NCBI RefSeq assembly: GCF_027604915.1
Contig: NZ_JAJAQC010000027.1
Location: forward strand, 1 to 64,000
DNA from: Streptomonospora mangrovi
Lineage (GTDB): Bacteria; Actinomycetota; Actinomycetes; Streptosporangiales; Streptosporangiaceae
Reading direction: 5' to 3'
DNA length: 64,000 nucleotides
Positions 8,131-16,279 of the stretch are shown one piece after another; within the stretch, counting starts at the first letter, position 1, and the number at the start of each line of letters is the position of its first letter. Below the pieces are notes generated by a model. The model saw only the letters and a list, made by a program, of their open reading frames with translations. It did not search any database and was not told the origin of the DNA. The position numbers were made by a program, and so were the translations under genes.

Positions 8131-8667
8131 ATGGCGCGAGCGCGGAGCGGCGCCGGCCCGGCGGGGACGCCGGATGCGGCGGGCGGCCGGTACGACCGGC
8201 ACGGGCGCAACCTGGTGGCGGGTGTGCTGCTGGGCCTGGGCACGGTGGCCTTCCTCGACGAGGTGGTCTTCCACCAGCTCCTGCACTGGCACCACTTCTA
8301 CGACCGCTCCACCACCTCCGTCGGCCTGGTCTCCGACGGCCTGTTCCACGCCTTTAGCTGGTTCGCCACCGTCGCCGGGTTCTTCCTCATGGCGGCCCTG
8401 CACCGCGAGCGCGCCTTCTGGGGTGCCGCCGTCGCCTCCGGCTGGCTGACGGGCGCCGGGTTCTTCCAGCTCTACGACGGGCTGGTGCAGCACAAGCTGA
8501 TGGGCCTCCACCAGATCCGCTACGGCGTTGACCTGCTGCCCTACGACCTCGTGTGGAACGTCGTCGCCGCGCTGCTGCTGGCGGCCGGGATCGCCGGGTG
8601 GGTGCTGACCCGCCGCGCCCGGTCCCGCGCCCGCGTCCGCACCGCCGCCGGGCGCCGGGCCGGATAG
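8131..8667 (+). CDS. DUF2243 membrane protein
   Basis: A 178-residue membrane protein with four hydrophobic segments and the family's histidine-rich motif EVVFHQLLHWHHFYD near residue 49. A second conserved stretch, QLYDGLVQHKLMGLHQIRY, is near 115. The family function is not established; the histidines suggest metal handling. The start is the ATG preceded by GGAAGGAG. It lies seven bases before the CtaG-like gene, an arrangement often seen for these two families, so a shared role in copper delivery or oxidase assembly is a reasonable inference. Confidence 0.88.
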   Translation: MARARSGAGPAGTPDAAGGRYDRHGRNLVAGVLLGLGTVAFLDEVVFHQLLHWHHFYDRSTTSVGLVSDGLFHAFSWFATVAGFFLMAALHRERAFWGAAVASGWLTGAGFFQLYDGLVQHKLMGLHQIRYGVDLLPYDLVWNVVAALLLAAGIAGWVLTRRARSRARVRTAAGRRAG

Positions 8668-8674
8668 CGGCGCC

Positions 8675-9637
8675 GTGCACGGCCACGGCCCGCCCGGCGG
8701 CGGCTCGCCCGGCCACGGTCCGCCCAACCACGGCGTGCCTGGCGGCGCCGACCACGCCGGGGTGGCGCTCGGCGCGGGCGAGTGGGCGGTCGCCGGCGTG
8801 CTCGCCGCCGCCGTCCTGGCCTACGGGGCGGGGGTGCTCGCCCTCTGGCTCCGCGACACCGACTGGCCCGGCCGCCGTCTGGCGCTGTGGGTGTGCGGCT
8901 GGCTGTGCGCGGGCGCGGCTCTGCTCGGCCCCCTCGCCGAGCGCGCCCACCACGACTTCGCCGCCCACATGGCCGGCCACGTGCTGCTGGGCATGCTGGC
9001 ACCGCTGCTGCTGGTCCTGGCGGCGCCGGTGACGCTGGCCCTGCGGGCGCTGCCGCGCCGACGCGACCGCGCGCTGGGCCGGCTCCTGGCGTCGCGTCCG
9101 GCCGGGGCGGTGGCCCACCCCCTCACGGCGGCGGTGCTCAACATGGGCGGCCTGTGGGTGCTCTACCGCACCGGCCTGTACGCGGCGGCGGCGACGGACG
9201 CGTGGTGGCACGCCGCCGTGCACGTCCACGTGCTGGCCGCCGGGTACCTGTTCGCGTTCGCCGTGCTGGGCGGCCCCGACCCCGCGCCGCACCGGCCGGC
9301 CGCGCCGTGGCGCGCGGCGGTGCTGGTGGGCGCGCTGGCCGCGCACAACGTCCTGGCCAAGGTCGTCTACGCGGATCCGCCGCCGGGGGTGGCCGCCGAG
9401 CAGGCGCGGGCGGCGGGGCAGGTGATGTACTACGGCGGCGCGCCGGTGGAGATCGCGCTCATCGTGCTGCTGTGCGCCGCCTGGCTGGGGCCGCGCAACG
9501 AGTACGGTGCCCGCGCGGGCACCGGCGGGAGCGCGCGCGGCCGCGCCCCTCGGCCGTCCGCGCCGCTCACGGCCGGGCGGGGCCGCCGACCGGCGGCGCG
9601 CCGGGCGGGTCGAACGGCGGCTCGGACTGCGGATTAG
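8675..9637 (+). CDS. Cytochrome c oxidase assembly protein (CtaG/caa3 family)
   Basis: A 320-residue polytopic membrane protein of the CtaG_Caa3 family, thought to help metalate cytochrome c oxidase. About seven hydrophobic segments are visible, with the conserved HHDFAAHMAGHVLLGMLAP stretch near residue 91, histidines around VHVHVLAAGYLF, and a loop ending in MYYGG. The N-terminus is Gly/His/Pro-rich (HGHGPPGGG), a possible metal-binding tail. The GTG start is seven bases after the DUF2243 stop. The last 71 bases overlap the 3' end of the MarR gene on the other strand; the C-terminal tail is basic and low-complexity. Confidence 0.88.
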   Translation: MHGHGPPGGGSPGHGPPNHGVPGGADHAGVALGAGEWAVAGVLAAAVLAYGAGVLALWLRDTDWPGRRLALWVCGWLCAGAALLGPLAERAHHDFAAHMAGHVLLGMLAPLLLVLAAPVTLALRALPRRRDRALGRLLASRPAGAVAHPLTAAVLNMGGLWVLYRTGLYAAAATDAWWHAAVHVHVLAAGYLFAFAVLGGPDPAPHRPAAPWRAAVLVGALAAHNVLAKVVYADPPPGVAAEQARAAGQVMYYGGAPVEIALIVLLCAAWLGPRNEYGARAGTGGSARGRAPRPSAPLTAGRGRRPAARRAGRTAARTAD

Positions 9638-10070
9638 CCTGCGGGTGGGCGATGAGGCGCCGCATCATGCGGTGGAGTTCGCGGACGTCGCGCTCGGGCC
9701 AGTCGGCGGTGAGGTCGGCGAACACCGACTCCTGCCAGGCGTGGGCGGCGCTTAGCAGGCGGCGGCCGGAGTCGGTGACGACGAGGATGCGGCGCCGGGC
9801 GTCGTCGGCCGAGGTGGTCTTGCGCAGGTAGCCGTGGGCGACGGCCTGGGCCACGAGCCGGCTGGCGCCGGACTGGTCGATGCCGAGTTCGTCGGCGACG
9901 TCGTTGACGGTGGCGCCACTGCCCTGCGCGCGGGCGGCGACGGCCTCGGTGACCCAGACGTCGCGGCCCCGATCGGGGCCGATCCCGGCCCCGGTGGGGC
10001 TGAGCCAGCGCCGCGACCAGTAGCGGACGAAGTGGAAGAGGGTCTGCCCCGGCCCTTCGGTGTCCGGCAT
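9567..10070 (-). CDS. MarR family transcriptional regulator
   Basis: A 167-residue winged-helix protein. The helix-turn-helix is around GATVNDVADELGIDQSGASRLVAQAV and the wing follows as KTTSADDARRRILVVTDSG. The ATG has GGGAGAG upstream. The C-terminal tail (Pro/Gly-rich) overlaps the ctaG-like gene by 71 bp convergently. A 13-bp inverted repeat ATGCG-gta-CGCAT, about 100 bp upstream of its start, recurs before the NTF2-like gene at 15735, so this protein is the best candidate for controlling both sites. Confidence 0.9.
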   Translation of the reverse strand: MPDTEGPGQTLFHFVRYWSRRWLSPTGAGIGPDRGRDVWVTEAVAARAQGSGATVNDVADELGIDQSGASRLVAQAVAHGYLRKTTSADDARRRILVVTDSGRRLLSAAHAWQESVFADLTADWPERDVRELHRMMRRLIAHPQANPQSEPPFDPPGAPPVGGPARP

Positions 10071-10164
10071 GGCCCGCTCTCCCTTCCGCCCACCCGCTCG
10101 CCGCCCCTGCCGCTACCGCAGCCGTTACCGCGACCGCTGCCGCCGAGTCGACTCTACACACGCG

Positions 10165-10184
10165 TTGCATGCGGTACGCATACA
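10165..10184. promoter_or_regulatory. Candidate MarR operator, copy 1
   Basis: An inverted repeat ATGCG-gta-CGCAT at 10169-10181 with partly symmetrical flanks (TTGC on the left, ACAC on the right) lies in the gap upstream of the MarR gene. The same core with the right flank TACA is found at 15698-15710. It is likely the autoregulatory site of the adjacent MarR protein (inference). Confidence 0.65.
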
Positions 10185-10218
10185 CATCTGCGGGGTGTCG
10201 GCGGCCCGCGCCGCGCAC

Positions 10219-10261
10219 GAAAGGGGCGGCGTACCCGACGCGGTGTCGGTGTACGCCGCCC
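10219..10261 (-). terminator. Terminator after cassette 2
   Basis: The arms GGGCGGCGTAC (10224-10234) and GTACGCCGCCC (10251-10261) pair perfectly and continue into CCGAC/GTCGG, for a stem of about 16 bp. On the minus strand the hairpin is followed by CCTTTCG, a short T stretch. It lies 44 bp beyond the stop of the second permease gene and separates it from the MarR gene. Confidence 0.7.
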
Positions 10262-10304
10262 GGCGGGGGACGGGGGGCGGGCGCTGCCCGCGCTGTCACG
10301 GCGG

Positions 10305-11086
10305 CTACCTCGGGTCGCGGTTGAACCTCGCCGTCGACCAGATGTAGCCGGCCACCGCCAGCCCCACGCACCAGGCCACCGCGAGCCACCCGTTGTCGCC
10401 GATCTCGGAACCCAGCAGCAGGCCCCGCAGCGTCTCGATGGCGGGCGTGAACGGCTGGTACTGGGCGATCGGCTGGATCCAGCCCGGCATCGCCTCCACG
10501 GGGACGAAGGCGCTGGACAGCAGCGGCATCAGGATGAGCGGCATCGCGTTGTTGCTGGCGGCCTCGGCGTTGGGGCTGATCAGGCCCAGGCCCACCGCGA
10601 TCCAGGTCAGCGCCGTGGCGAAGAGGACGAGCAGGCCGAAGGCCGCGAACCACTCCAGGAGGGTGGCGTCGGTGGCGCGGAAGCCGATGGCCACGGCGAC
10701 GGCGCCGACCAGGACCACGCTGGCGACCGACTGCACGACGCTGCCGACCACGTGGCCGACGATCACCGAGCCGCGGTGGATGGCCATCGTGCGGAAGCGG
10801 GCGATGATGCCCTCGGCCATGTCGTTGGCGACCGACACCGAGGTGCCGACCACGGTGCTGCCGATGGTCATCAGCAGCAGGCCCGGAACGATGTAGGCGA
10901 TGTAGGCGGAGCGGTCGCCGCCGCCGATGCCGGCGCTCATGGTGTCGCCGAAGATGAAGACGAACAGCAGGAGCAGCATGATCGGGGTGAACAGCAGGTT
11001 CAGCGTGAGCGAGGGGTAGCGCCGGGCGTGCAGGAGGTTGCGGCGCAGCATCGTGGCGGAGTCGCGCGCGGCGAGGGACAGGGTGT

Positions 11087-11090
<4 letters not shown>
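10305..11090 (-). CDS. ABC-2 transporter permease (DrrB-type), cassette 2
   Basis: A 261-residue permease with six predicted membrane helices, the coupling motif EGIIARFRTMAI near residue 92, and the loop AQYQPFTPAIETLR near 211. These are the same motifs as in the permease at 4082-4915. Its ATG overlaps the ATPase stop by four bases. It forms an exporter with the product of 11087-12064. The substrate is unknown; the family exports drugs and lipids. Confidence 0.92.
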
Positions 11091-12064
<974 letters not shown>

Positions 12065-12226
12065 GAGGGGTGCTTCCTTCTACGGGCCGCAGGCGCAGGT
12101 GCCGGCGGAGCCGGTGGGGCGGGGAGGGGGAGGGCGGGGGGCCGGGGGCGGCGCGGTGGGCGCCGCCCCGTTCGGCGGGTCGGCCGGTGGCCCGAGGGTC
12201 TGGGTGGTTCCGGCGCTTTCAGCGGG

Positions 12227-12892
12227 TCAGAGGCTGCGGGCGGTGATGTTGCCGTGGGTGGTGGTGGCGTGGATGTGCAGGGTGGGGGTGCCGTCGTTCT
12301 TCAGGGAGTTGCTGACGCGGCCGTGGCCGGTGTGGGAGTCCAGGGTGGCCGAGGCGCCGGCGGCGGCGGTGACGTTGATGTCGCCGGACTGGGTGCTCAG
12401 GTTGAGGGTTCCGGCGGTGGCTTGGGTGATGGTGATGTCGCCGGACTGGGCGGTGATGGTGGCGTCGCCGTTGAGGCGGCCGACCACGGTGTCGCCCTGG
12501 GTGGCGGTGAGGGTCAGGGCGGCGGCCTCGTCGATCTTGGTGTGGTTGTAGGCGCCTTCGAAGGTGACCTGGCCCAGGCGGCCTACGCCGCGCAGTTCGC
12601 AGGCGGCGGTGGTGGCGCGCACGTGGGAGTCGGCGGGGAGTTGGACGGTGATCTCGACGGATCCGGCGGAGCTGAGGACCGTGTTCTTGGGTTGGGGGGT
12701 GTGGATGCGCAGGACGCCGTCGGTGTAGGTGGCGGTGGTCTGCTGGGCGGAGGTGATGTCGCGGTTCTTGGTGGGGTTGGCGGGGCGGATGTCGACGGTG
12801 GTGTCGGTGCGGTCGGCGGCGATGATCTGGATGCGGCCGGCGGGGAGGGTGAGGTCGGCGGTGATGGGGGCGGGGGTGGTGAAGGTCTGCAT
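12227..12892 (-). CDS. DUF4097 family beta-solenoid protein, cassette 2
   Basis: A 221-residue DUF4097 protein, 60 residues shorter than its paralogue at 5971-6816. Strand repeats such as AQSGDITITQATAG and STQSGDINVTAAAG in the C-terminal half imply a beta-helix. The N-terminal pattern GRIQIIAADRTDTTVDIRP parallels GNIRIAASDRTDTVVEVRP of the first copy. No signal peptide or anchor is present, so it is probably cytosolic. The DNA is notably simple, rich in GGTG and CGGT triplet runs. It is divergent from the Tra8/MarR-like regulator and upstream of a DrrAB exporter. Confidence 0.83.
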   Translation of the reverse strand: MQTFTTPAPITADLTLPAGRIQIIAADRTDTTVDIRPANPTKNRDITSAQQTTATYTDGVLRIHTPQPKNTVLSSAGSVEITVQLPADSHVRATTAACELRGVGRLGQVTFEGAYNHTKIDEAAALTLTATQGDTVVGRLNGDATITAQSGDITITQATAGTLNLSTQSGDINVTAAAGASATLDSHTGHGRVSNSLKNDGTPTLHIHATTTHGNITARSL

Positions 12893-12949
12893 GGTGTGCT
12901 CCTGGCCGGGTGGTGGTGGTTCGTGGTGGGGCGTGGTGCCCGTGTCGTT

Positions 12950-13130
12950 TCCGACATCGCAAAAGCTACGTTGCTTTCCAGATTCCTTCAACTGCATCGT
13001 TGCGTCCAGACATTGTTTTAGCAGGTGGACGAATCAAAATCGTTGCGCTGGTCGCGTGTAGAACGCAATGGGTGCCACTGTGTCGTTGCAATGTAGATGA
13101 ACGGAACGCTATGGTGGGCGCAACGGAGTA
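12950..13130. promoter_or_regulatory. AT-richer divergent promoter region with repeated CGTTGC boxes
   Basis: This stretch, clearly lower in GC than its surroundings, separates the second DUF4097 gene from the divergent regulator. CGTTGC occurs at 12969, 12998, 13041 and 13084, and inverted (GCAACG) at 13120-13125. The 12998 and 13041 copies share a longer ATCGTTGCG core. Steps are 29, 43, 43 and 36 bp. It probably holds both promoters and binding sites for the adjacent regulator (inference). Confidence 0.55.
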
Positions 13131-13150
13131 CTGACGAAGGGGAGACCGCG

Positions 13151-13909
13151 ATGCCGGGAGGCAGGCTCAGCCAGCAGGAGCGTCAGCAGATCGCGGTGGG
13201 GCTGGCCGACGGCCTCGCCTACGCCGAGATCGCCCGGCGCCTGGACCGTCCCACCTCCACGGTCACGCGTGAGGTGATGCGCAACGGCGGCCCCACCGGC
13301 TACCGTCCCGACCTGGCCCAGCGCGCCACCGAGCAGCGCACCCGCCGCCGCCGGACCGCCGCCACCCGGGAGCGCGAACCCAGCCCCCAGCCCTACGGGC
13401 GCGACCCCGAAGCCGTTGCGGAGTTCGAGGAGCGGCTGACCACCGTCCTGATGATGTCGGGCCTGGCCAAGATGCCCGCGCGGGTGCTCGGCCGCCTCTA
13501 CATCACCGACGAGGCCAGCCTCACCGCGGGCGAACTCGCCCGCCACCTCCAGGTCAGCCCGGCGTCCATCTCCAAGGCCACCACCTACCTGGAGGGGCTG
13601 AGCCTGGTCCGCCGGGAGCGCGCCGAAGGCCGCCGCGACCGCTACGTCGTGGACAACGAGCTGTTCTACCAGTCCACGATCGCCAGCGCCCGCGCCAACG
13701 ACCTGCTGGTCGAGACCACGCGCCAGGGCGCGGCCATCCTCGGCGCGAACACCCCCGCCGCCATACGCCTGGAGAACATCGCCCGCTTCCTCGACTTCGT
13801 CAGCGAGAGCACGCACCGCGCCGCCGAGCAGGCGCGCGAAATCCTGCGCGCCACCTCCGCCCCCGCCCCGGCCGACGCCCCCAAACCGCCGCCCTCGGAC
13901 CCCGCGTAG
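13151..13909 (+). CDS. Tra8-type HTH / MarR-GbsR-like regulator
   Basis: A 252-residue regulator with two DNA-binding parts. The N-terminal part is an IS30-transposase-type helix-turn-helix (LSQQERQQIAVGLADGLAYA, then IARRLDRPTSTVTREV, residues 5-45). The central part is a winged helix of the GbsR/MarR kind (LTAGELARHLQVSPASISKA near 125-150), followed by a helical C-terminal region ending in a Pro-rich tail. The start is the ATG after GAAGGGGAG. It has no transposase catalytic core, so it is a regulator rather than a mobile element. Divergent placement next to the DUF4097-DrrAB cassette suggests it controls that cassette through the CGTTGC boxes between them. Confidence 0.85.
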   Translation: MPGGRLSQQERQQIAVGLADGLAYAEIARRLDRPTSTVTREVMRNGGPTGYRPDLAQRATEQRTRRRRTAATREREPSPQPYGRDPEAVAEFEERLTTVLMMSGLAKMPARVLGRLYITDEASLTAGELARHLQVSPASISKATTYLEGLSLVRRERAEGRRDRYVVDNELFYQSTIASARANDLLVETTRQGAAILGANTPAAIRLENIARFLDFVSESTHRAAEQAREILRATSAPAPADAPKPPPSDPA

Positions 13910-14022
13910 CGCCGCGCGGCGGTCCGGCCCCGGCGGCGGTCCCGCGTCCGAGATCCGGGGTCCGGCGACCGGGGACCGGGCTGTCGACCGCGCTGTCACA
14001 CCCCGCTGGTAGCGTTCGGGGC

Positions 14023-14076
14023 ATGTCCGGCTCCTCCGCGGCCGCCTGCGCCGCCGTCACCAGGACGCTCCGCTAG
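14023..14076 (+). CDS. Putative leaderless 17-codon leader peptide before the MFS gene
   Basis: An ATG lies seven bases after a TAGCGT -10 element (14010-14015), the spacing expected for a leaderless transcript. It opens a 17-codon frame (MSGSSAAACAAVTRTLR) ending in TAG. Its 3' end lies in hairpin 1 (GGACGC 14063-14068 with GCGTCC 14084-14089). The same bases can instead pair downstream (14082-14088 with 14106-14112), giving mutually exclusive structures. This resembles translation-dependent attenuation upstream of a drug exporter. No clear -35 element was found; this is a hypothesis. Confidence 0.35.
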   Translation: MSGSSAAACAAVTRTLR

Positions 14077-14184
14077 CGGCGGGGCGTCCCGGCCTCTCTC
14101 GGTGAGACGTCCAGCCGCTTCGTGATCAGACCGGAGCGGCGCCTTCGTGCTGCCCGGAAACTCCTCTGAGCGACGGAGCACCGG

Positions 14185-15612
14185 ATGTCCTCACGTCTTC
14201 TCCCTTTCCTTTCTTCCGGCGGGCGCGGCCCGTCCCCGGCACGCGCGTGGCTGGTGCTGTGCGCGCTGTCGATGCTTCAGTTCTTCATCGCGGTCGACGT
14301 CACCGTGGTCAACATCGCCCTGCCCTCGATCGGCGCCGAACTGGGGGTCGGCGGCCACGCGCTGACCTGGGTCGTGGTCGGGTACACCGTCACCGGCGGC
14401 GGGCTGCTCATGCTCGGCGGGCGCCTGGGCGACCTGCTGGGGCGCCGCCGCACGCTGCTGGTGGGCACGGGCCTGTTCGGCGCCGCCTCCCTGCTGGCGG
14501 GTCTGGCGCCGACCTTCGCGCTGCTGGTGGTCGCCCGGCTGCTCCAGGGCGCCGGTGAGGCCATCGCGCTTCCGGCGGCGATGGCGACCATCGTGCTGCT
14601 GTTCCCCGAGGGGCCGCGCAGGTCGCGGGCGCTGGGCGTGTGGGCGGCGGTCGCCAGTTGCGGGCTGGTGCTCGGGTTCGTCCTGTCGGGGGTCGTCACC
14701 GCCCACCTGGGGTGGCGGTGGATCTTCCTGATCTCGGTGCCGTTCGTGCTGGTGGTGCTGCTGGCGGCGCTGCTGCTGGTCGAGCACGACCGGTCGCCGG
14801 CGCCCGGCGCCGCTCCGCTGGACGTTCCCGGGGCGCTGCTGCTGACCGCCTGCCCGCTGCTGCTCGCCTACGGCGTGGTCGAGGCGGGCGAACCGGGCGG
14901 GCCGGTGTGGGTGGTGCCCGCCGCGCTGGCCGGGGCGGTGCTGGCGGGGGCCGCGTTCGCGCGGGTGGAGGCGCGTTCCCGCAACCCGCTGCTGCCGCCG
15001 GCCTTCTTCGCCGACCGCACCCGGGTGGCGGCGAACCTGACCACGGTGCTGCTCAGCGGGGCGCTGTCGACCTCGTTCCTGCTGTTCACGTTCTACCTTC
15101 AGGACCGCCTGGGCCTCGGCCCGCTGGCGGCCGGGGTGACGATGCTGCCGCTGGCGGTCGCCCTCATCGCCGCGTCCGTGCTCGTGCCCCGGCTGCTGGC
15201 CGGGTGGGGTGCGCGCGCGTGCGTGCTGGCGGGGCTCGGGTTCACCGGTGCCGCGATGGCGGTGATCGCGCTGGTCGCCCGCTGGGAGGCGGGGCCGGTG
15301 GCGCTGGTCCCGGCGATGCTGCTGGTGGCCGCCGGGATGGGGTTCGGCCTCGTGGGTCTCCAGTACCTCGCGGTCAGCGGCGTGACCGGCTACGACGCGG
15401 GGGCGGCCGCAGGAGTGCAGCGCGCGGCCGACCAGCTCGGCGGCTCCGGCGGTGTGGCGGTCTACGTGGGGATCGGGTTCGCCCCCGCCCTGCACGGCGC
15501 CGACCCGTTCCTGGTGGCCGCCCTGCTGGCCGGGGTCGGGCTGCTGGCCGGTGCGGTGGTGGCCGGGCGCATGCCCGTGCCGGACGCCGACCCGCAGGCG
15601 CGGGAGGCGTAG
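14185..15612 (+). CDS. MFS transporter, DHA2 (14-TM) drug exporter
   Basis: A 475-residue major facilitator with about 14 hydrophobic segments, as in EmrB/QacA-type proton-coupled drug exporters. Typical motifs: FFIAVDVTVVNIALPSIG in helix 1, GGRLGDLLGRRR as motif A near residue 88, and a motif-C-like Gly-rich stretch (ASCGLVLGFVLSGV) near 163. The ATG lacks a strong ribosome-binding site, and the 275-bp upstream region may contain a leader peptide and alternative hairpins. The GbsR/MarR-like regulator gene ends 275 bp upstream on the same strand and the MarR operator lies just downstream, so drug-responsive control is plausible. Substrate unknown. Confidence 0.9.
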   Translation: MSSRLLPFLSSGGRGPSPARAWLVLCALSMLQFFIAVDVTVVNIALPSIGAELGVGGHALTWVVVGYTVTGGGLLMLGGRLGDLLGRRRTLLVGTGLFGAASLLAGLAPTFALLVVARLLQGAGEAIALPAAMATIVLLFPEGPRRSRALGVWAAVASCGLVLGFVLSGVVTAHLGWRWIFLISVPFVLVVLLAALLLVEHDRSPAPGAAPLDVPGALLLTACPLLLAYGVVEAGEPGGPVWVVPAALAGAVLAGAAFARVEARSRNPLLPPAFFADRTRVAANLTTVLLSGALSTSFLLFTFYLQDRLGLGPLAAGVTMLPLAVALIAASVLVPRLLAGWGARACVLAGLGFTGAAMAVIALVARWEAGPVALVPAMLLVAAGMGFGLVGLQYLAVSGVTGYDAGAAAGVQRAADQLGGSGGVAVYVGIGFAPALHGADPFLVAALLAGVGLLAGAVVAGRMPVPDADPQAREA

Positions 15613-15690
15613 CAGTCCGCCCTGCCGCCGTGCCCACCGTGATTTCCGGCCGGACGCGGCGGCGGGGCGGCGCCCCTCCGGACCCGGCGG

Positions 15691-15714
15691 CTAATATATG
15701 CGGAACGCATACAA
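15691..15714. promoter_or_regulatory. Candidate MarR operator, copy 2
   Basis: The inverted repeat ATGCG-gaa-CGCAT (15698-15710), extended to TATATGCG/CGCATACA, lies 24 bp upstream of the NTF2-like start. It matches the site upstream of the MarR gene at 10169-10181 in both arms and in the ACA right flank, implying common control. Confidence 0.65.
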
Positions 15715-15734
15715 ATGCTCGAAGGAGGGCTCGC

Positions 15735-16085
15735 ATGGCCGAGGACGACTGGTCGTCGGTGCGGGAGTGGCACCGCGCGGTCAACGAACGCGACCTGGCC
15801 GCCGCCCGCCGCCCCAAGGGCGCGGCCGAGGGCGTGGAGGTGTTCACCGACTGGATCACGCGCTCGGGGATCCACCTGGAACCGGTGTCCTGGCACCCGG
15901 TGGCGCGGGACCGGATCGTGGTCGAGCAGGACGCCACCTGGCCCGACGCCCCGGACGCGGAGTCCCGCCAGGCCCCGCCCGTGCGCACGGCCACCCTGTT
16001 CGTCCTCGACGGCGACCGGGTGGCGGCGGCCCTGCGCTACGACGACGGCCTCCACGCGGCCCTGCGCGCGGCCGACGGCGGCTGA
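15735..16085 (+). CDS. NTF2/SnoaL-like protein, internally short
   Basis: A 116-residue protein with the look of a small NTF2-like (SnoaL) fold: VREWHRAVNERDLAAA at the N-terminus, then GVEVFTDWITRSGIHLEPVSWHPV, RIVVEQDATWPD and RVAAALRYDDGLHAALRAA. GAAGGAGGG precedes the ATG. Related proteins usually carry a further strand-forming segment of about 15 residues between the first helix and the GVEVF block; here it is replaced by RRPKGAAE. Either this is a short family variant or an in-frame deletion. It sits directly behind the second MarR operator. Activity unknown. Confidence 0.7.
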   Translation: MAEDDWSSVREWHRAVNERDLAAARRPKGAAEGVEVFTDWITRSGIHLEPVSWHPVARDRIVVEQDATWPDAPDAESRQAPPVRTATLFVLDGDRVAAALRYDDGLHAALRAADGG

Positions 16086-16279
16086 GCGCACGGCGCGCCC
16101 GGCACCGTCCAAGGGCGCCCACCGCGGGTCTCGCCTCCTGCCCCGCGCGGCCCGGTCCGGCCGCGCCGTGCGCGCGGATGTATGCCGGGTGGCAGATGTG
16201 GCGCGGCGGTCGCCTGCCTAGCGTTGGGGCACCCGACGACGGCGCGGCCGCGCCCCTTTTTTCCGTGAGGACCCCTTCC

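Noticed and set aside
13151-13909. IS30-type transposase
   Set aside because: Only the N-terminal HTH resembles IS30; there is no DDE core and no terminal inverted repeats, so it is a regulator.
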